This document shows positions 27,270-37,632 of a stretch of DNA of 64,000 bases, piece after piece. The stretch comes from Duganella sp. OV510 (GTDB taxonomy: Bacteria; Pseudomonadota; Gammaproteobacteria; Burkholderiales; Burkholderiaceae_D): contig NZ_FNEQ01000001.1 in assembly GCF_900100205.1 (NCBI RefSeq), positions 1,240,001 through 1,304,000 of the forward strand, written 5' to 3'. Position numbers and translations under genes: made by a program. The stretch's first letter is position 1. Each line of letters starts with the position of its first letter. A model generated the notes under the pieces. That model was given only the letters and a program-made list of their open reading frames with translations, did not search any database and was not told the origin of the DNA.

Positions 27270-28616
27270 TTATTTTCCGGAAGTTTTTGCGAACGGATTT
27301 TTACCGGTACGCAGTTCGATACGCAGTGGCGTGCCTACCAGGTTGAACGTCTCGCGGAAGTGCTTTTCCAGGAAACGCTTGTACGGTTCGGCGATCGCAT
27401 CGAGCGCATTGCCGTGGATCACGATGACCGGCGGATTCATGCCGCCCTGGTGCGCATAACGCAGCTTCGGACGGATCGAACCCTTGCGGCGCGGCTCCTG
27501 CTTCTCCACCGCTTCGATCAGCGCGCGGGTCAGCTTCGGCGTCGACAGGTCGGCGAACGCGGCCGCATAAGCCTGGTCCAGCGACTTCATCAGCGGGCCT
27601 ATGCCCTGCGCCTTCAGCGCCGAGATGAAGTGCATCTTGGCGAAGCCGAGGAAGTCCAGCTTGCGGTCGATGTCGATCTTGATCTCGTCGCGCTGCCACG
27701 ATTCCAGGCCGTCCCACTTGTTGACGGCAATGACCAGCGCGCGGCCGGTTTCCAGCACGAAGCCGGCGATGTGGGCGTCCTGCTCGGAGATGTCCTGCTG
27801 CGCGTCCAGCATCAGCACCACGACGTTGGCTTCCGAGATCGATTGCAGCGTCTTCACCACCGAGAACTTCTCGATGGCTTCAAACACCTTGCCGCGGCGG
27901 CGGATGCCGGCGGTGTCGATCAGCGTGTACTTCTTGCCGTCGCGCTCAAACGGAATCTCGATCGAGTCGCGGGTGGTGCCCGGCATGTCGAAGGCGATCA
28001 CGCGTTCTTCGCCGACCAGGGTATTGATCAGCGTCGACTTGCCGACGTTCGGACGGCCCACCAGCGCGATCTTGACGCCACGGTCGGTCGGCTCCAGCTC
28101 TTCGGGATCTTCCGGACGCTTTTCAAACGCCGTGTCCAGCGCCAGGTCGACCAGGTCGGCCACGCCATCGCCGTGTGCCGACGAAATGACAGCCGGTTCG
28201 CCCATGCCCAGTTCATAGAAGTCCGCCACCACTGCGTTGTAGCGCATGCCCTCGGCCTTGTTCACCACCAGGATCACCGGACGGCCGCTCTTGCGCAGGA
28301 AGTCGGTGATGGTCTTGTCGTGCGGCGTCAGGCCCTGGCGGCCGTCGACCAGGAAGATGACGATGTCAGCTTCGGCCACGGCCTGCTTGGTCTGCTTGGC
28401 CATTTGATAGAGGATGCCTTCCTTGGCCACCGGCTCGAAGCCGCCAGTGTCAATAACCAGGAAGGGACGTTCGCCGACACGGCCCTCGCCATAGTGACGA
28501 TCGCGCGTCAACCCAGGCAAGTCCGCCACCAGCGCATCGCGCGAGCGGGTCAGACGATTGAACAAGGTCGATTTCCCTACATTGGGTCGACCCACTAGTG
28601 CGATTACCGGCTTCAT
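27270..28616 (-). CDS. der: Ribosome biogenesis GTPase Der (EngA)
   Basis: This 448-residue protein has two tandem Era-like G domains, each with [12 protein letters not shown] or [12 protein letters not shown] as P-loop, DTGG/DTAG G3 motifs, NKAE and NKWD G4 motifs, and a C-terminal KH-like domain. Der is essential for 50S subunit maturation. It is the last gene of the large der-bamB-yfgM-hisS-ispG-rodZ-pilW-rlmN-ndk cluster, four bases after bamB. Confidence 0.98.
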   Translation of the reverse strand: MKPVIALVGRPNVGKSTLFNRLTRSRDALVADLPGLTRDRHYGEGRVGERPFLVIDTGGFEPVAKEGILYQMAKQTKQAVAEADIVIFLVDGRQGLTPHDKTITDFLRKSGRPVILVVNKAEGMRYNAVVADFYELGMGEPAVISSAHGDGVADLVDLALDTAFEKRPEDPEELEPTDRGVKIALVGRPNVGKSTLINTLVGEERVIAFDMPGTTRDSIEIPFERDGKKYTLIDTAGIRRRGKVFEAIEKFSVVKTLQSISEANVVVLMLDAQQDISEQDAHIAGFVLETGRALVIAVNKWDGLESWQRDEIKIDIDRKLDFLGFAKMHFISALKAQGIGPLMKSLDQAYAAAFADLSTPKLTRALIEAVEKQEPRRKGSIRPKLRYAHQGGMNPPVIVIHGNALDAIAEPYKRFLEKHFRETFNLVGTPLRIELRTGKNPFAKTSGK

Positions 28617-28620
28617 TTTA

Positions 28621-29760
28621 TTATTCGACCGCCAGAGCGGTCACAGTCCCTGATTGGGTTTGGAAAATCAAATTCGTGCCAGCGATGACAGGATCAGCGT
28701 TGATTGCGCTGCCGTCGGTCGCCACACGACCAATAAATGCGCCATCTTCCCGCGACAGGAAGTGGATGTAACCCTGGTAGTCGCCCACCGCCACCGCGCG
28801 TCCATAGGACACGGGAGTGGACAGCACGCGATACGACAGCTTGTCGTTCTTCCAGGCGTTAGCGCCGTTTTCACGGCTATAGGCCGATACTGCGCCTTTG
28901 TCGTCAGAGACGAATACGAAACGCTGGTCCACCGCCACGCCCTTGTCGGAGGACGTCGCCTTGCTCCAGTGCGGTGCGCCGGTGGTGGCGTCGAAGCAGG
29001 CCACGCGGCCCTGGTACGACACGGCGCAGACATCTTTTTCATACACCACCGGGGCGCCGGCGATGTCGGTCACGCGTTCCAGCTCGGTGGCGCCGCGCGG
29101 TTCGCCGACCACTACTTCAAAGCGCTGCAGGCCGCCGGCGGTGTTCAGCACCAGCAGCTTGCCGCCCGGCTGGGCGACATAGGCGTTCTGGCCGCTGATC
29201 ACCATGCCCGGCGCGTTGCGCAAGGTCAGCGCTGGCGTGGTGCGCGCCACATTCCATTTTTTGGCGCCGGTCTTGGCGTCATAGCCGGAGATCATATTGT
29301 CGACGCTGCGCACCACCACTAGGCCATTGCCGGCTTCCGGCGACGACAGCACTTCACTGGTCGCCTGCGCCTTCCACAGCTGCTTGCCGTTGTTGTCGTA
29401 GGCGAGGATCTGGCCCTTGACGCCACCGACGACGACCACTTCGCCATCGGTGCCCACACCGGCGGTCAGGTCGGTGCCCGTCTTGACGCGCCAGATTTCC
29501 TTGCCAGTGGCGGCGTTCAGGCGCACCAGTGCGCCGTCGGCATCAGCCACGTACACGCTGTCGCCGGCGAAAGCTGGCGTGAACACCGCGCTGCCGGATT
29601 TGCCGACCGAGTATTTCCACACCACTTTCGGCGTCAGCGACGCGTCCTTCAGTTCCACCAGCGTTGCTGGCTGGTTCTTGCTTTCTTTCGATCCGAACAA
29701 GGAACAACCGGCCAACATCGCAAACACGCTTGCTGCAACTACTTTTTCGGTAATACGCAT
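28621..29760 (-). CDS. bamB: Outer-membrane assembly lipoprotein BamB
   Basis: This 379-residue protein has a lipoprotein signal peptide with lipobox LAGC (cysteine about residue 19) and eight-bladed PQQ-type beta-propeller repeats such as [29 protein letters not shown] and [14 protein letters not shown]. BamB is the propeller subunit of the BAM complex that inserts outer-membrane beta-barrels. It sits between yfgM and der, the usual order. Confidence 0.96.
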   Translation of the reverse strand: MRITEKVVAASVFAMLAGCSLFGSKESKNQPATLVELKDASLTPKVVWKYSVGKSGSAVFTPAFAGDSVYVADADGALVRLNAATGKEIWRVKTGTDLTAGVGTDGEVVVVGGVKGQILAYDNNGKQLWKAQATSEVLSSPEAGNGLVVVRSVDNMISGYDAKTGAKKWNVARTTPALTLRNAPGMVISGQNAYVAQPGGKLLVLNTAGGLQRFEVVVGEPRGATELERVTDIAGAPVVYEKDVCAVSYQGRVACFDATTGAPHWSKATSSDKGVAVDQRFVFVSDDKGAVSAYSRENGANAWKNDKLSYRVLSTPVSYGRAVAVGDYQGYIHFLSREDGAFIGRVATDGSAINADPVIAGTNLIFQTQSGTVTALAVE

Positions 29761-29791
29761 AATTTTATAAACCTTGATCGTTACGTGTCGA

Positions 29792-30445
29792 TTACGCCGC
29801 GCCTTTTTCAGCAGGCACGCTGCCGCCGATAGCTTCCAGTTTCATCTGGATCAGCTGACGGCCCGGGTTCTTCTTGTCGGTGGCATTGTATGCCGCCTCG
29901 TAAGCGCTGCGGGCTTCGGCCAGCTTGTTCTGCGCGGCCAGGATGTCGCCCTTGCGGTCGGCGGCAGCGCCGGCGAATTGTGCCGGCAGATTGCCTTCCA
30001 GCGCCTTCAGTGCTTCAGGGTAGGCTTTCTCGTCCAGCAGCACACCGGCCAGGCGGATCTTGGCCACCGCCTTGAACTCGTCGGCACCGTGGTCAGCAGC
30101 CCATTGCAGCTGGGCCTTGGCCGATTTCAGGTCGTTGGCGTCGAAGGCGCTCTTGGCAGCCACCAGCGCGGCCATCGGCGCGTAGGCGGTGCTGGCGTAT
30201 TTGCTTTGCATGTCGCCAGCGGCGCGCAGCACCTTGGCATTGTCCTTGGCTTCCACGGCCGCCTGCAGCTCGGCATACAGCGCCGACGCTTCACCAGCCT
30301 GGCCGCGCTCGCGGTTCTGCCAATAGGTCCAGCCGGCGTAGGAAGCCAGTACAGCGATCAGCACCCAGGTCGTCAGGTTGCCGTACTTGTCCCACCACGC
30401 TTTGAGGGACGCGAGTTGTTCTTGTTCTTCAAGATCGTATGCCAT
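29792..30445 (-). CDS. yfgM: YfgM-family membrane-anchored TPR protein
   Basis: This 217-residue protein has a short cytoplasmic start (MAYDLEEQEQLASLKAWWDK), one membrane helix (LTTWVLIAVLASYAGWTYW) and periplasmic tetratricopeptide-like helices with alanine-rich pairs. YfgM is an ancillary SecYEG/PpiD partner that links translocation to periplasmic chaperones. It is placed between hisS and bamB as in E. coli. Confidence 0.93.
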   Translation of the reverse strand: MAYDLEEQEQLASLKAWWDKYGNLTTWVLIAVLASYAGWTYWQNRERGQAGEASALYAELQAAVEAKDNAKVLRAAGDMQSKYASTAYAPMAALVAAKSAFDANDLKSAKAQLQWAADHGADEFKAVAKIRLAGVLLDEKAYPEALKALEGNLPAQFAGAAADRKGDILAAQNKLAEARSAYEAAYNATDKKNPGRQLIQMKLEAIGGSVPAEKGAA

Positions 30446-30490
30446 GGTATTCGTCTGCCGTTATAGTTGAATGGAATGCTTAGTGATTGC

Positions 30491-31834
30491 TTAGTGATTG
30501 CAGTGCTCGTCGTGCACATGGTGGTGATGATCGCCGCTATCGGTGATCTGGTCCACTACAAAATCCACCACGTCGTCGAACGGCACGGTGGTTTGCTGCT
30601 GTTCGCCCTCGGCCGCGCGCATCGCTTTGACGGCAGCGGTGTTGTTGGCCACTTCGTCTTCCCCGATGATGACGGCGAAAGCGGCACCGCTGCCGTCGGC
30701 CTTCTTCATCTGCGACTTGAAGCTGCCAGGACCGGCGGCGGTGGAACCGTGCATGATCACGTCCAGGCCGGCGTCGCGCAGGCGCTCGCCCAGCACGAAG
30801 GCTTGCAGCTGAGCCGCTTCGCCCTGGTGCACCAGATAGACGTCGCACTGGTTAGGCGCGTCCGGCTCGCCGGCTTCCTTCATCAGCTCCAGCAGGCGCT
30901 CGATGCCCATGGCGAAACCGACGGCAGGCGTCGGCTTGCCGCCGAACGAGGCGATCAGCGGATCGTAACGGCCGCCGGCGCACACGGTGCCTTGCGAGCC
31001 CAGTGCATCGGTGACCCATTCGAACACGGTGCGGTTGTAGTAATCCAGGCCGCGCACCAGGCGGGTGTTGATCACGTACTGCACGTTGGCGTGGTCGAGG
31101 ATCTTGCGCACGCCGTTGAAGTGGGCCAGCGACTCCTCGCCCAGGTAGTCCATCAGCTTTGGCGCGGCGTTGACCATGTCCTGCATCGCCGGGTTCTTGG
31201 TGTCCAGGATGCGCAGCGGGTTGCTGTGCAGGCGGCGCTTGGCTTCGGCGTCAAGGATGTCTTCGTGCTTTTCCAGGTAGGCGATCAGATCGACGCGGTG
31301 GCGCGCACGCTCTTCGGCGTCACCAATCGAGTTGATCTCCAGGCGGATCTCCGGCAGGCCCAGGTCATCCCACAGGCGACGGCACATGATGATCATTTCC
31401 GCGTCCACGTCCGGGCCGCTGAAGCCGACGGCCTCGCAACCGAACTGGTAGAACTGGCGATAGCGGCCGCGCTGCGGACGCTCGTGGCGGAACATCGGGC
31501 CGGTGTACCACAGGCGTTTCGGGCCTTCGTAGACCAGGTTGTGTTCGATGACGGCGCGCACCGCACCGGCCGTGCCTTCAGGGCGCAGCGTCAACTGGTC
31601 GCCGTTCATCGAATCTTCGAAGGAGTACATTTCCTTTTCGACGATGTCGGTCACGGCGCCAATGGCGCGCTTGAACAGCGCGGTGTCTTCCACGATCGGC
31701 GTGCGGATCTGCTGGAAGCCATAGCTTTGCACCACCGATTGCGCGGTGTTCTCGAACAGCTGCCACAGGTGCGAGTCCTGCGGCAGGATGTCGTTCATGC
31801 CTTTGACGGCTGTTATTTTTTCAGATTTGGACAT
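30491..31834 (-). CDS. hisS: Histidine-tRNA ligase
   Basis: This 447-residue class II synthetase begins [20 protein letters not shown]. Motif 2 is around [20 protein letters not shown], the histidine motifs are [15 protein letters not shown] and AGGRYDPLI, and the anticodon-binding domain is at the C-terminus. It ends with an unusual histidine-rich tail ([13 protein letters not shown]). GAAGAA precedes ATG 31834, which overlaps the end of ispG by 14 bases, so the two genes are probably coupled. Confidence 0.97.
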   Translation of the reverse strand: MSKSEKITAVKGMNDILPQDSHLWQLFENTAQSVVQSYGFQQIRTPIVEDTALFKRAIGAVTDIVEKEMYSFEDSMNGDQLTLRPEGTAGAVRAVIEHNLVYEGPKRLWYTGPMFRHERPQRGRYRQFYQFGCEAVGFSGPDVDAEMIIMCRRLWDDLGLPEIRLEINSIGDAEERARHRVDLIAYLEKHEDILDAEAKRRLHSNPLRILDTKNPAMQDMVNAAPKLMDYLGEESLAHFNGVRKILDHANVQYVINTRLVRGLDYYNRTVFEWVTDALGSQGTVCAGGRYDPLIASFGGKPTPAVGFAMGIERLLELMKEAGEPDAPNQCDVYLVHQGEAAQLQAFVLGERLRDAGLDVIMHGSTAAGPGSFKSQMKKADGSGAAFAVIIGEDEVANNTAAVKAMRAAEGEQQQTTVPFDDVVDFVVDQITDSGDHHHHVHDEHCNH

Positions 31835-33098
31835 AGTGTTCTTCAATGCGTTTACTGTAGTTCTTCTTCACGTAATTCAGTACGATTTCCTGGAATTCAT
31901 CAACGATGCGCTCACCGCGCAGGGTCGCGAATTTCGCGCCGTCGACAAACACCGGCGCCGCCGGCGATTCACCGGTGCCCGGCAGGCTGATGCCGATGTT
32001 GGCGTGCTTCGATTCGCCCGGACCGTTGACGATGCAGCCCATCACGGCCACGTTCATCGCTTCCACGCCCGGATAGGTCTTTTTCCACTCCGGCATCTGC
32101 TCGCGCAGGAAAGTCTGGATGTTATCCGCCAGCTCCTGGAAGGTGGTCGACGTGGTGCGGCCGCAGCCTGGGCACGCGATCACCATCGGCGTGAACTTGC
32201 GCAGGCCCATGGTTTGCAGAATCTCCTGGCCGACCACCACTTCCCTGGTGCGGTCGCCGCCTGGTTCCGGCGTCAGCGAAATACGGATGGTGTCGCCGAT
32301 GCCCTCTTGCAGCAGCACCGACAGCGCCGCCGTCGAAGCGACGATGCCCTTGCTGCCCATGCCCGCTTCGGTCAGACCCAGGTGCAGCGGGTAGTCGCAG
32401 CGCTTGCCCAATTCGCGGTACACGGCGATCAGATCCTGCACGCCCGAGACCTTGCACGACAGGATGATCTTGTCGCGGCCCAGGCCCAGTTCTTCGGCGC
32501 GCTGCGCGTTTTCGATGGCCGAGGTAATCAGCGCTTCATACATCACCTGCTGCGCGGTCCATGGATTTGCGCGCACGGCGTTTTCGTCCATGATGCGCGC
32601 CAACAGCGCCTGATCCAGGCTGCCCCAGTTGACGCCGATGCGCACCGGCTTGTCGTAGCGCGCCGCTACTTCGATCATCTGCGCAAATTGCGAGTCGCGC
32701 TTGGCGCCCTTGCCGACATTGCCCGGATTGATGCGGTACTTGGACAGCGCCTTGGCGCATTCCGGATAATCGTTCAGCAGCGTGTGGCCGTTGTAATGGA
32801 AGTCGCCGACCAGCGGCACATCGACTTCCATCTTGTCCAGCTGTTCGCGGATGTAAGGCACCGCCTCGGCGGCTTCCGGACGGTCGACGGTCAGGCGCAC
32901 CAGTTCCGAACCGGCACGCGCCAGGTCGCGGATCTGGATCGCGGTCTCGATGGCGTTGGCGGTGTCGGTGTTGGTCATCGACTGCACCACCACCGGGGCG
33001 TCACCGCCCACCCAGATTTTGCGCTCGCCGTGCGAGATCAACACCCGGCGGCTGGCGCGGCGATCCGTTGGTCCCGATGGAATAGCAGTTTGCGTCAT
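31821..33098 (-). CDS. ispG: (E)-4-hydroxy-3-methylbut-2-enyl-diphosphate synthase
   Basis: This 425-residue iron-sulfur enzyme of the MEP isoprenoid pathway converts MEcPP to HMBPP. It starts [19 protein letters not shown] and has the barrel segment [20 protein letters not shown], plus the cluster-binding C-terminal part with CPGCGRT and CIVNGPGE cysteines. It follows rodZ and overlaps hisS. Length fits the family. Confidence 0.97.
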   Translation of the reverse strand: MTQTAIPSGPTDRRASRRVLISHGERKIWVGGDAPVVVQSMTNTDTANAIETAIQIRDLARAGSELVRLTVDRPEAAEAVPYIREQLDKMEVDVPLVGDFHYNGHTLLNDYPECAKALSKYRINPGNVGKGAKRDSQFAQMIEVAARYDKPVRIGVNWGSLDQALLARIMDENAVRANPWTAQQVMYEALITSAIENAQRAEELGLGRDKIILSCKVSGVQDLIAVYRELGKRCDYPLHLGLTEAGMGSKGIVASTAALSVLLQEGIGDTIRISLTPEPGGDRTREVVVGQEILQTMGLRKFTPMVIACPGCGRTTSTTFQELADNIQTFLREQMPEWKKTYPGVEAMNVAVMGCIVNGPGESKHANIGISLPGTGESPAAPVFVDGAKFATLRGERIVDEFQEIVLNYVKKNYSKRIEEHYVQI

Positions 33099-33118
33099 GA
33101 TTCTTTAACTCTGTTTGC

Positions 33119-34189
33119 TTACTTAATATTTACGCGCGAAATCGTCCCGCCCGGGATATTCGGCAACGGCAGCGGCGCACCTGCCAGCGTGGCTTGCACG
33201 CCGCCTGGTTTGCCGACGATCAGCAGCGCCGGGTCCTTGATATCAAAGGTCTCGGTGCTGCCGGCTTTCACCAGCCGCGAAATCAGCGGCGTCGTGCCTG
33301 GGCGGCGGATTTCCACCCACGAATCCTCGGTCACTTTCAGCACCAGCTGGTGGCCGACACCGTTGGCCGTGGCCGACACCGTCGGCGCTGGCGCTGGCGC
33401 TGGCGCTGGCGCCGGGGCAGCGGCGGCCGGCGCCGCTACTGGCGCTGCCGCCACCGGGGCCGGCGCCGGAGCTGGCGTAGGCACCGGCGGCGTCACCGTC
33501 GCAGGCGGCGATACTGCGGCCGGCGCTGGCGTCGGTTCAACGCCCTGCACTGCCGACGTCGCGCCAGGCTCATTTTGCGCCGGCACCGAAATCAGCGGCA
33601 CATTCTGCTGCTGCATCGCCGTATTCTCTTCGCCCGGCTTGACCAGCGTGGTCTCGATCGGCGGTGTGGCTTCAGCCGTCTTGACCTCTTCCGCCTTGCG
33701 CTCGAACAGCGAGGCCGGGATCATGCCGTTCTGGTAGGCATAGGCAGCCGCGCCACCCACGACCACCACCGCCACCAGGCCGGCCATCCAGCCGGACGTG
33801 CCCGACGAGCGCTCCGTCATCGACGGGAAGCGCGACTCGGAAAACGCGCCGGACAAATCCTTGCGTGGCGCCATCACCTCGGGGCTGGTGGGCGGCTCGA
33901 CTTCAATCATCGCGACCAGCGGCGCCGCATCCATCTTCAATACCTTGGCGTAAGCACGGACGAAACCGCGCGTCACCGCCATGTTCGGGAGCGCGGCGTA
34001 GTCGCCGGCTTCCAATGCCTTCACCTGGCGCACGGCCAGTTTCAGTTGATCCGCAATCTGTTCAGCCGTCCAGCCCATCGCCTCACGCTGCGCTGCCAGC
34101 AACGCGCCGGGCGTAGCCTTGCCGGTACTGCCCTGTTCCTTCGGCGCTTCTGCCCACTCAGAATTCATTGGTATCCCTGTCTCACTCAT
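33119..34189 (-). CDS. rodZ: RodZ-like cell-shape protein (HTH_25, TM, DUF4115)
   Basis: This 356-residue protein has a cytoplasmic helix-turn-helix (LAVRQVKALEAGDYAALPNM), one membrane helix (SGWMAGLVAVVVVGGAAAYA), a long periplasmic Ala/Pro-rich linker (APAPAPAPAPTVSAT) and a C-terminal DUF4115 domain ending GGTISRVNIK. RodZ links MreB to the wall-synthesis machinery. The start at 34189 overlaps the pilW stop by eight bases, and MNSEW at 34168 is an alternative with a good GGGA box. The linker is encoded by short GCTGGC-type tandem repeats. Confidence 0.9.
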   Translation of the reverse strand: MSETGIPMNSEWAEAPKEQGSTGKATPGALLAAQREAMGWTAEQIADQLKLAVRQVKALEAGDYAALPNMAVTRGFVRAYAKVLKMDAAPLVAMIEVEPPTSPEVMAPRKDLSGAFSESRFPSMTERSSGTSGWMAGLVAVVVVGGAAAYAYQNGMIPASLFERKAEEVKTAEATPPIETTLVKPGEENTAMQQQNVPLISVPAQNEPGATSAVQGVEPTPAPAAVSPPATVTPPVPTPAPAPAPVAAAPVAAPAAAAPAPAPAPAPAPTVSATANGVGHQLVLKVTEDSWVEIRRPGTTPLISRLVKAGSTETFDIKDPALLIVGKPGGVQATLAGAPLPLPNIPGGTISRVNIK

Positions 34190-34997
34190 CAAACGCCCCA
34201 CGTTGATAAGCAGCATATTCGGCCGATCCGGCGTGGTGGCGGCGCAATTGCGTCGCCCAGCCAGCTTCCGCATCCGTATCGCCCAGCTTATGCTGCACCT
34301 TAATCGCGAGCCACAGCACATCGGCCGTCAGGCTCTCCATCTTTGCCACCTTGTTCAAGCGGGAGATAAAGAAATTGGCGCGCACATAATCGCCTTTTTC
34401 AACATACACCCGCGCCAGATTGGCGTTAGTGGCCGGCAGGTCGGGCGTCAACTGCAAGGCTTGCAGCAGATAACGCTCCGCGCTGGCGTAATCCTTGATC
34501 TTCAATGCGCAAGAACCGGCGTTGTTCGCGGCACTGGCCGGCGAACGGTAGGCACGGTTATTCAGGGCCGCATCAAACAGCGGCAACGCTTCCTTGACCC
34601 GGCCAAGCTGGCACAGGAAGGAACCGTAGTTGTTCGCCAGTTCCGGGCTGTCCGGCGCCAGCTTGCGGGCGCGGACGAAGTTGTCTTCGGCCAGGGCGTG
34701 CTCGCCCAGCTGCTGGTAAATCAGGCCGCGCATGCCGTAGGCGTCAGCGTGGTTCGGATCGGCCGCCAGCGCCAGCTTGACTTCATCCAGCGCCACCGTG
34801 TACTGGCCCTGCTGGAAGTAGCCGATGGCCAGCTGCATGCGGATATCCACCTTGCGCTGCGCTGCCGTCTGGTCCGAGGCGGTGGTCAGTTCGGCCTTGC
34901 CGCTCTGCCCTGTTCCCGGCGAGGCACAGCCGGCCAGCGCCCCTGCCGCGCACAAGGCGACGAGACTGAGCCGGCTCCGCTGCGCCAGGAAGGTCAT
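34182..34997 (-). CDS. pilW: Type IV pilus biogenesis/stability lipoprotein PilW (PilF)
   Basis: This 271-residue protein has a signal peptide with lipobox LAGC (Cys24) and about six tetratricopeptide repeats (LAIGYFQQGQYTVALDEVK; GMRGLIYQQLGEHALAEDNF and so on). PilW/PilF is the pilotin that helps the PilQ secretin assemble in the outer membrane. It lies between rlmN and rodZ, the conserved location. Its ATG overlaps the rlmN stop as TGATG. Confidence 0.93.
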   Translation of the reverse strand: MTFLAQRSRLSLVALCAAGALAGCASPGTGQSGKAELTTASDQTAAQRKVDIRMQLAIGYFQQGQYTVALDEVKLALAADPNHADAYGMRGLIYQQLGEHALAEDNFVRARKLAPDSPELANNYGSFLCQLGRVKEALPLFDAALNNRAYRSPASAANNAGSCALKIKDYASAERYLLQALQLTPDLPATNANLARVYVEKGDYVRANFFISRLNKVAKMESLTADVLWLAIKVQHKLGDTDAEAGWATQLRRHHAGSAEYAAYQRGAFDE

Positions 34998-36169
34998 CAG
35001 GAATGGATCTCCACGATCTTGCCGAAATTGGCGCCAAACTTTTGCTGATACTCGGCCATCTTTTCCATGCGCTGCTGAACCTTGGTACGGTCCTGCACTT
35101 CGCCGGCAAGCTGGCCGCAGGCGGCGTCGATATCGTCGCCACGGGTTTTGCGGATGGTGGTGACGAGGCCGGCATCCAGCAGGATTTGCGCGAAGGCCTT
35201 GATGCGCGGGTTCTTCGAGCGCAGCAGGCCCGATTCCGGGAATGGGTTGAACGGAATCAGGTTGAATTTGCAGTTGACGCCGAATTCACGATCCTGCACC
35301 AGCGCGATCAGTTCGCGTGCGTGCTCGTCGCTGTCGTTGACGCCATCCAGCATGCAGTATTCGAAGGTGATGAAGTCGCGCGGCGCGAATTCCAGATAGC
35401 GCTTGCAGGCTGCCATCAGTTCCTTCAGCGGATACTTCTTGTTCAGCGGGATCAGGCCGTTGCGCAGCTCGTCGTTCGAGGCGTGCAGCGAGACCGCCAG
35501 CGCCACCGGCACTTCTTGCGACAGCTTGTCGATCATCGGCACCACGCCCGAGGTGGACAAGGTCACGCGGCGGCGCGACAGGCCGTAGGCGTTATCGTCC
35601 AGCATCAGCTTCAGCGCAGTGGCGGTCGGCTCGAAATTCAGCAGCGGCTCGCCCATGCCCATCATCACCACGTTGGTGATCTGGCGTTCGCCTTTCGGGC
35701 CGGGCTCGATGCCCTTGGTGCGGCGCAGTTCGAATTCCGCCATCCACAACTGGCCGATGATTTCACCGACGCTCAGGTTGCGGCTGAAGCCCTGCTTGCC
35801 GGTCGAGCAGAAGCGGCAGTTGACGGCGCAGCCAGCCTGGGTGGAAATGCACAGCGTGCCGCGATTCTCTTCCGGAATGAACACGGTTTCGACCGCGTTG
35901 CCATTGCCAACATCGACCAGCCATTTGCGTGTGCCGTCGGTGGACGTATGGTCGCTGATAATGGCCGGGGCGACGATCTGTGCGCGGGTTCTCAGTTTGT
36001 CGCGCAGCGACTTGGCCAGGTCCGTCATGGCGTCGAAATCCGACGCGCCGAATTGATGGATCCAGCGTTGCAGTTGCTTGGCGCGGAACGGCTTCTCCCC
36101 CAACTCGGCGCAATACGCGATGAGCTGCGCGGGATCGAAGTCCAGCAGGTTGGTCAGAGGAGCGTTCAT
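34997..36169 (-). CDS. rlmN: Dual-specificity 23S rRNA/tRNA adenine-C2 methyltransferase RlmN
   Basis: This 390-residue radical SAM enzyme begins [20 protein letters not shown]. The 4Fe-4S motif is [11 protein letters not shown], the SAM-binding GGE-like region is [13 protein letters not shown], and the catalytic Cys lies near the end ([14 protein letters not shown]). It methylates A2503 of 23S rRNA and A37 of several tRNAs. ATG 36169 is preferred over the longer frame on family length. Confidence 0.97.
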   Translation of the reverse strand: MNAPLTNLLDFDPAQLIAYCAELGEKPFRAKQLQRWIHQFGASDFDAMTDLAKSLRDKLRTRAQIVAPAIISDHTSTDGTRKWLVDVGNGNAVETVFIPEENRGTLCISTQAGCAVNCRFCSTGKQGFSRNLSVGEIIGQLWMAEFELRRTKGIEPGPKGERQITNVVMMGMGEPLLNFEPTATALKLMLDDNAYGLSRRRVTLSTSGVVPMIDKLSQEVPVALAVSLHASNDELRNGLIPLNKKYPLKELMAACKRYLEFAPRDFITFEYCMLDGVNDSDEHARELIALVQDREFGVNCKFNLIPFNPFPESGLLRSKNPRIKAFAQILLDAGLVTTIRKTRGDDIDAACGQLAGEVQDRTKVQQRMEKMAEYQQKFGANFGKIVEIHS

Positions 36170-36195
36170 AGTCAGTTCTCTACTTGTCATTTATC

Positions 36196-36223
36196 CCGTT
36201 TCCGCACCGCAGTGCGGAAACGG
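36196..36223 (-). terminator. 12-bp hairpin between ndk and rlmN
   Basis: A perfect 12-bp stem (CCGTTTCCGCAC / GTGCGGAAACGG) with a CGCA loop follows the ndk stop. No T-run follows on the minus strand, so it may attenuate or process the transcript and may not fully terminate it. Confidence 0.55.
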
Positions 36224-36234
36224 AATCCTTACAA

Positions 36235-36642
36235 TTACTTACCGAAGAAGTAAGCGATTTCTACAGCAGCAGCTTCCACAGCGTCGGAGCCGTGGACTGC
36301 GTTGGCGTCGATCGAGTCAGCGAAGTCAGCACGGATGGTGCCCTTGTCGGCTTTCTTAGGATCGGTAGCGCCCATCAGTTCGCGGTTTTTCAGGACGGCG
36401 TTTTCGCCTTCCAGCGCCTGGATCATGACTGGACCGGAGACCATGAAGTCCACCAGATCCTTGAAGAAACCGCGCTCTTTGTGCGCAGCGTAGAAGCCTT
36501 CAGCTTCTTCACGCGACAGTTGCTTCATTTGAGCGGCAACGATCTTCAGGCCAGCTTCTTCGAAGCGGGTGTAGATTTTGCCGATCACGTTTTTTGCAAC
36601 TGCGTCTGGTTTGATGATCGACAGGGTGCGTTCGATTGCCAT
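36235..36642 (-). CDS. ndk: Nucleoside-diphosphate kinase
   Basis: This 135-residue protein begins [20 protein letters not shown]. The phosphoacceptor His is in [10 protein letters not shown], and the Kpn-loop region is [14 protein letters not shown]. Ndk equilibrates nucleoside di- and triphosphates. An upstream in-frame extension exists but lacks family similarity, and ATG 36642 with an upstream GGAG sets the start. It is the first gene of the large minus-strand cluster. Confidence 0.97.
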   Translation of the reverse strand: MAIERTLSIIKPDAVAKNVIGKIYTRFEEAGLKIVAAQMKQLSREEAEGFYAAHKERGFFKDLVDFMVSGPVMIQALEGENAVLKNRELMGATDPKKADKGTIRADFADSIDANAVHGSDAVEAAAVEIAYFFGK

Positions 36643-36892
36643 TTTGAAAAACTCCAATAAAAAGAAAGGTTTAAAACGAAATTGATAATCCAATCAACCT
36701 TTGATTTTACCATAGAACACCTCATATTCCAGAATAACGGCCGTATATACGCTTGCAATACAGCCATAACCACCGGCATTAAGCCTGTTTAAGCCCGGAT
36801 TAAGTGCTTTTCTGGCATGTTTTTACTTATTCTTACCCTGGCGTGCTATGCTTTTACCAAAGTAGTTCTGAAAATCCTTTACTGGAGGCAAT

Positions 36893-37573
36893 ATGATCAA
36901 CATGCAAAAAACTTACGACCTGGCTGGTAGTCGCCAGGCCGTGCAGCACCGTGTGCTGCGTAATACTTACTGGCTGCTGGCCCTGTCGATGGTGCCAACC
37001 GTCCTCGGCGCAGCCATCGGCGTGTCGCTGCACCTGCCGCTGGGCGGCGGCATGATGGCGCTGCTGTTCCTGGCGGTCGCCTTCGGTTTCATCTGGGCGA
37101 TTGAGAAGAACAAGGATTCCGGCCTGGGCGTCGCCCTGCTGCTGGGCTTCACCTTCTTCATGGGCCTGATGCTGACGCCGCTGCTGTCGCGGATACTCGG
37201 CTTCGCCAACGGCGGCTTCCTGATCATGACCGCGTTTGGCGGCACGGCAGCAGTGTTCGCAGTGCTGGCCTCGGTGGCAACGGTATCGAAGCGCGATTTC
37301 TCGGGCATGGGCACCTGGCTGTTCGCAGGCGTGATCATCCTGATGCTGGCGTCGATCGCCAACATCTTCCTGCACATCCCGGCGCTGGCGATCGTGATCT
37401 CGGTGGTCGCGATTGGTATCTTCTCGGCCTACATCCTGTACGACGTGCAGCAGATCATCAACGGCGGCGAGACCAACTACATCCGCGCCACGCTGAGCCT
37501 GTACCTGGACGTGTACAACATCTTCACCCACCTGCTGTCGCTGCTGGGCATCTTCGGCGGCGACCGCGACTAA
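36893..37573 (+). CDS. Bax inhibitor-1 family (YccA-like) membrane protein
   Basis: This 226-residue protein begins MINMQKTYDLAGSRQAVQHR and has seven predicted helices. The C-terminal helix pair includes YILYDVQQIINGGETNYIRA, the BI-1 signature. In E. coli, YccA interacts with FtsH and modulates its activity. A TGGAGG box lies before the ATG. The gene is monocistronic with a strong terminator, divergent from ndk. Confidence 0.93.
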   Translation: MINMQKTYDLAGSRQAVQHRVLRNTYWLLALSMVPTVLGAAIGVSLHLPLGGGMMALLFLAVAFGFIWAIEKNKDSGLGVALLLGFTFFMGLMLTPLLSRILGFANGGFLIMTAFGGTAAVFAVLASVATVSKRDFSGMGTWLFAGVIILMLASIANIFLHIPALAIVISVVAIGIFSAYILYDVQQIINGGETNYIRATLSLYLDVYNIFTHLLSLLGIFGGDRD

Positions 37574-37590
37574 GCGCTCCCCGCCCCAAC

Positions 37591-37620
37591 AAAAAAGCCG
37601 GCTTCACAGCCGGCTTTTTT
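37591..37620. terminator. Bidirectional terminator between BI-1 gene and rlmD
   Basis: AAAAAAGCCGGC / GCCGGCTTTTTT with a 6-nt loop serves both convergent genes. Confidence 0.92.
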
Positions 37621-37632
37621 ATGCCTGCCCGA

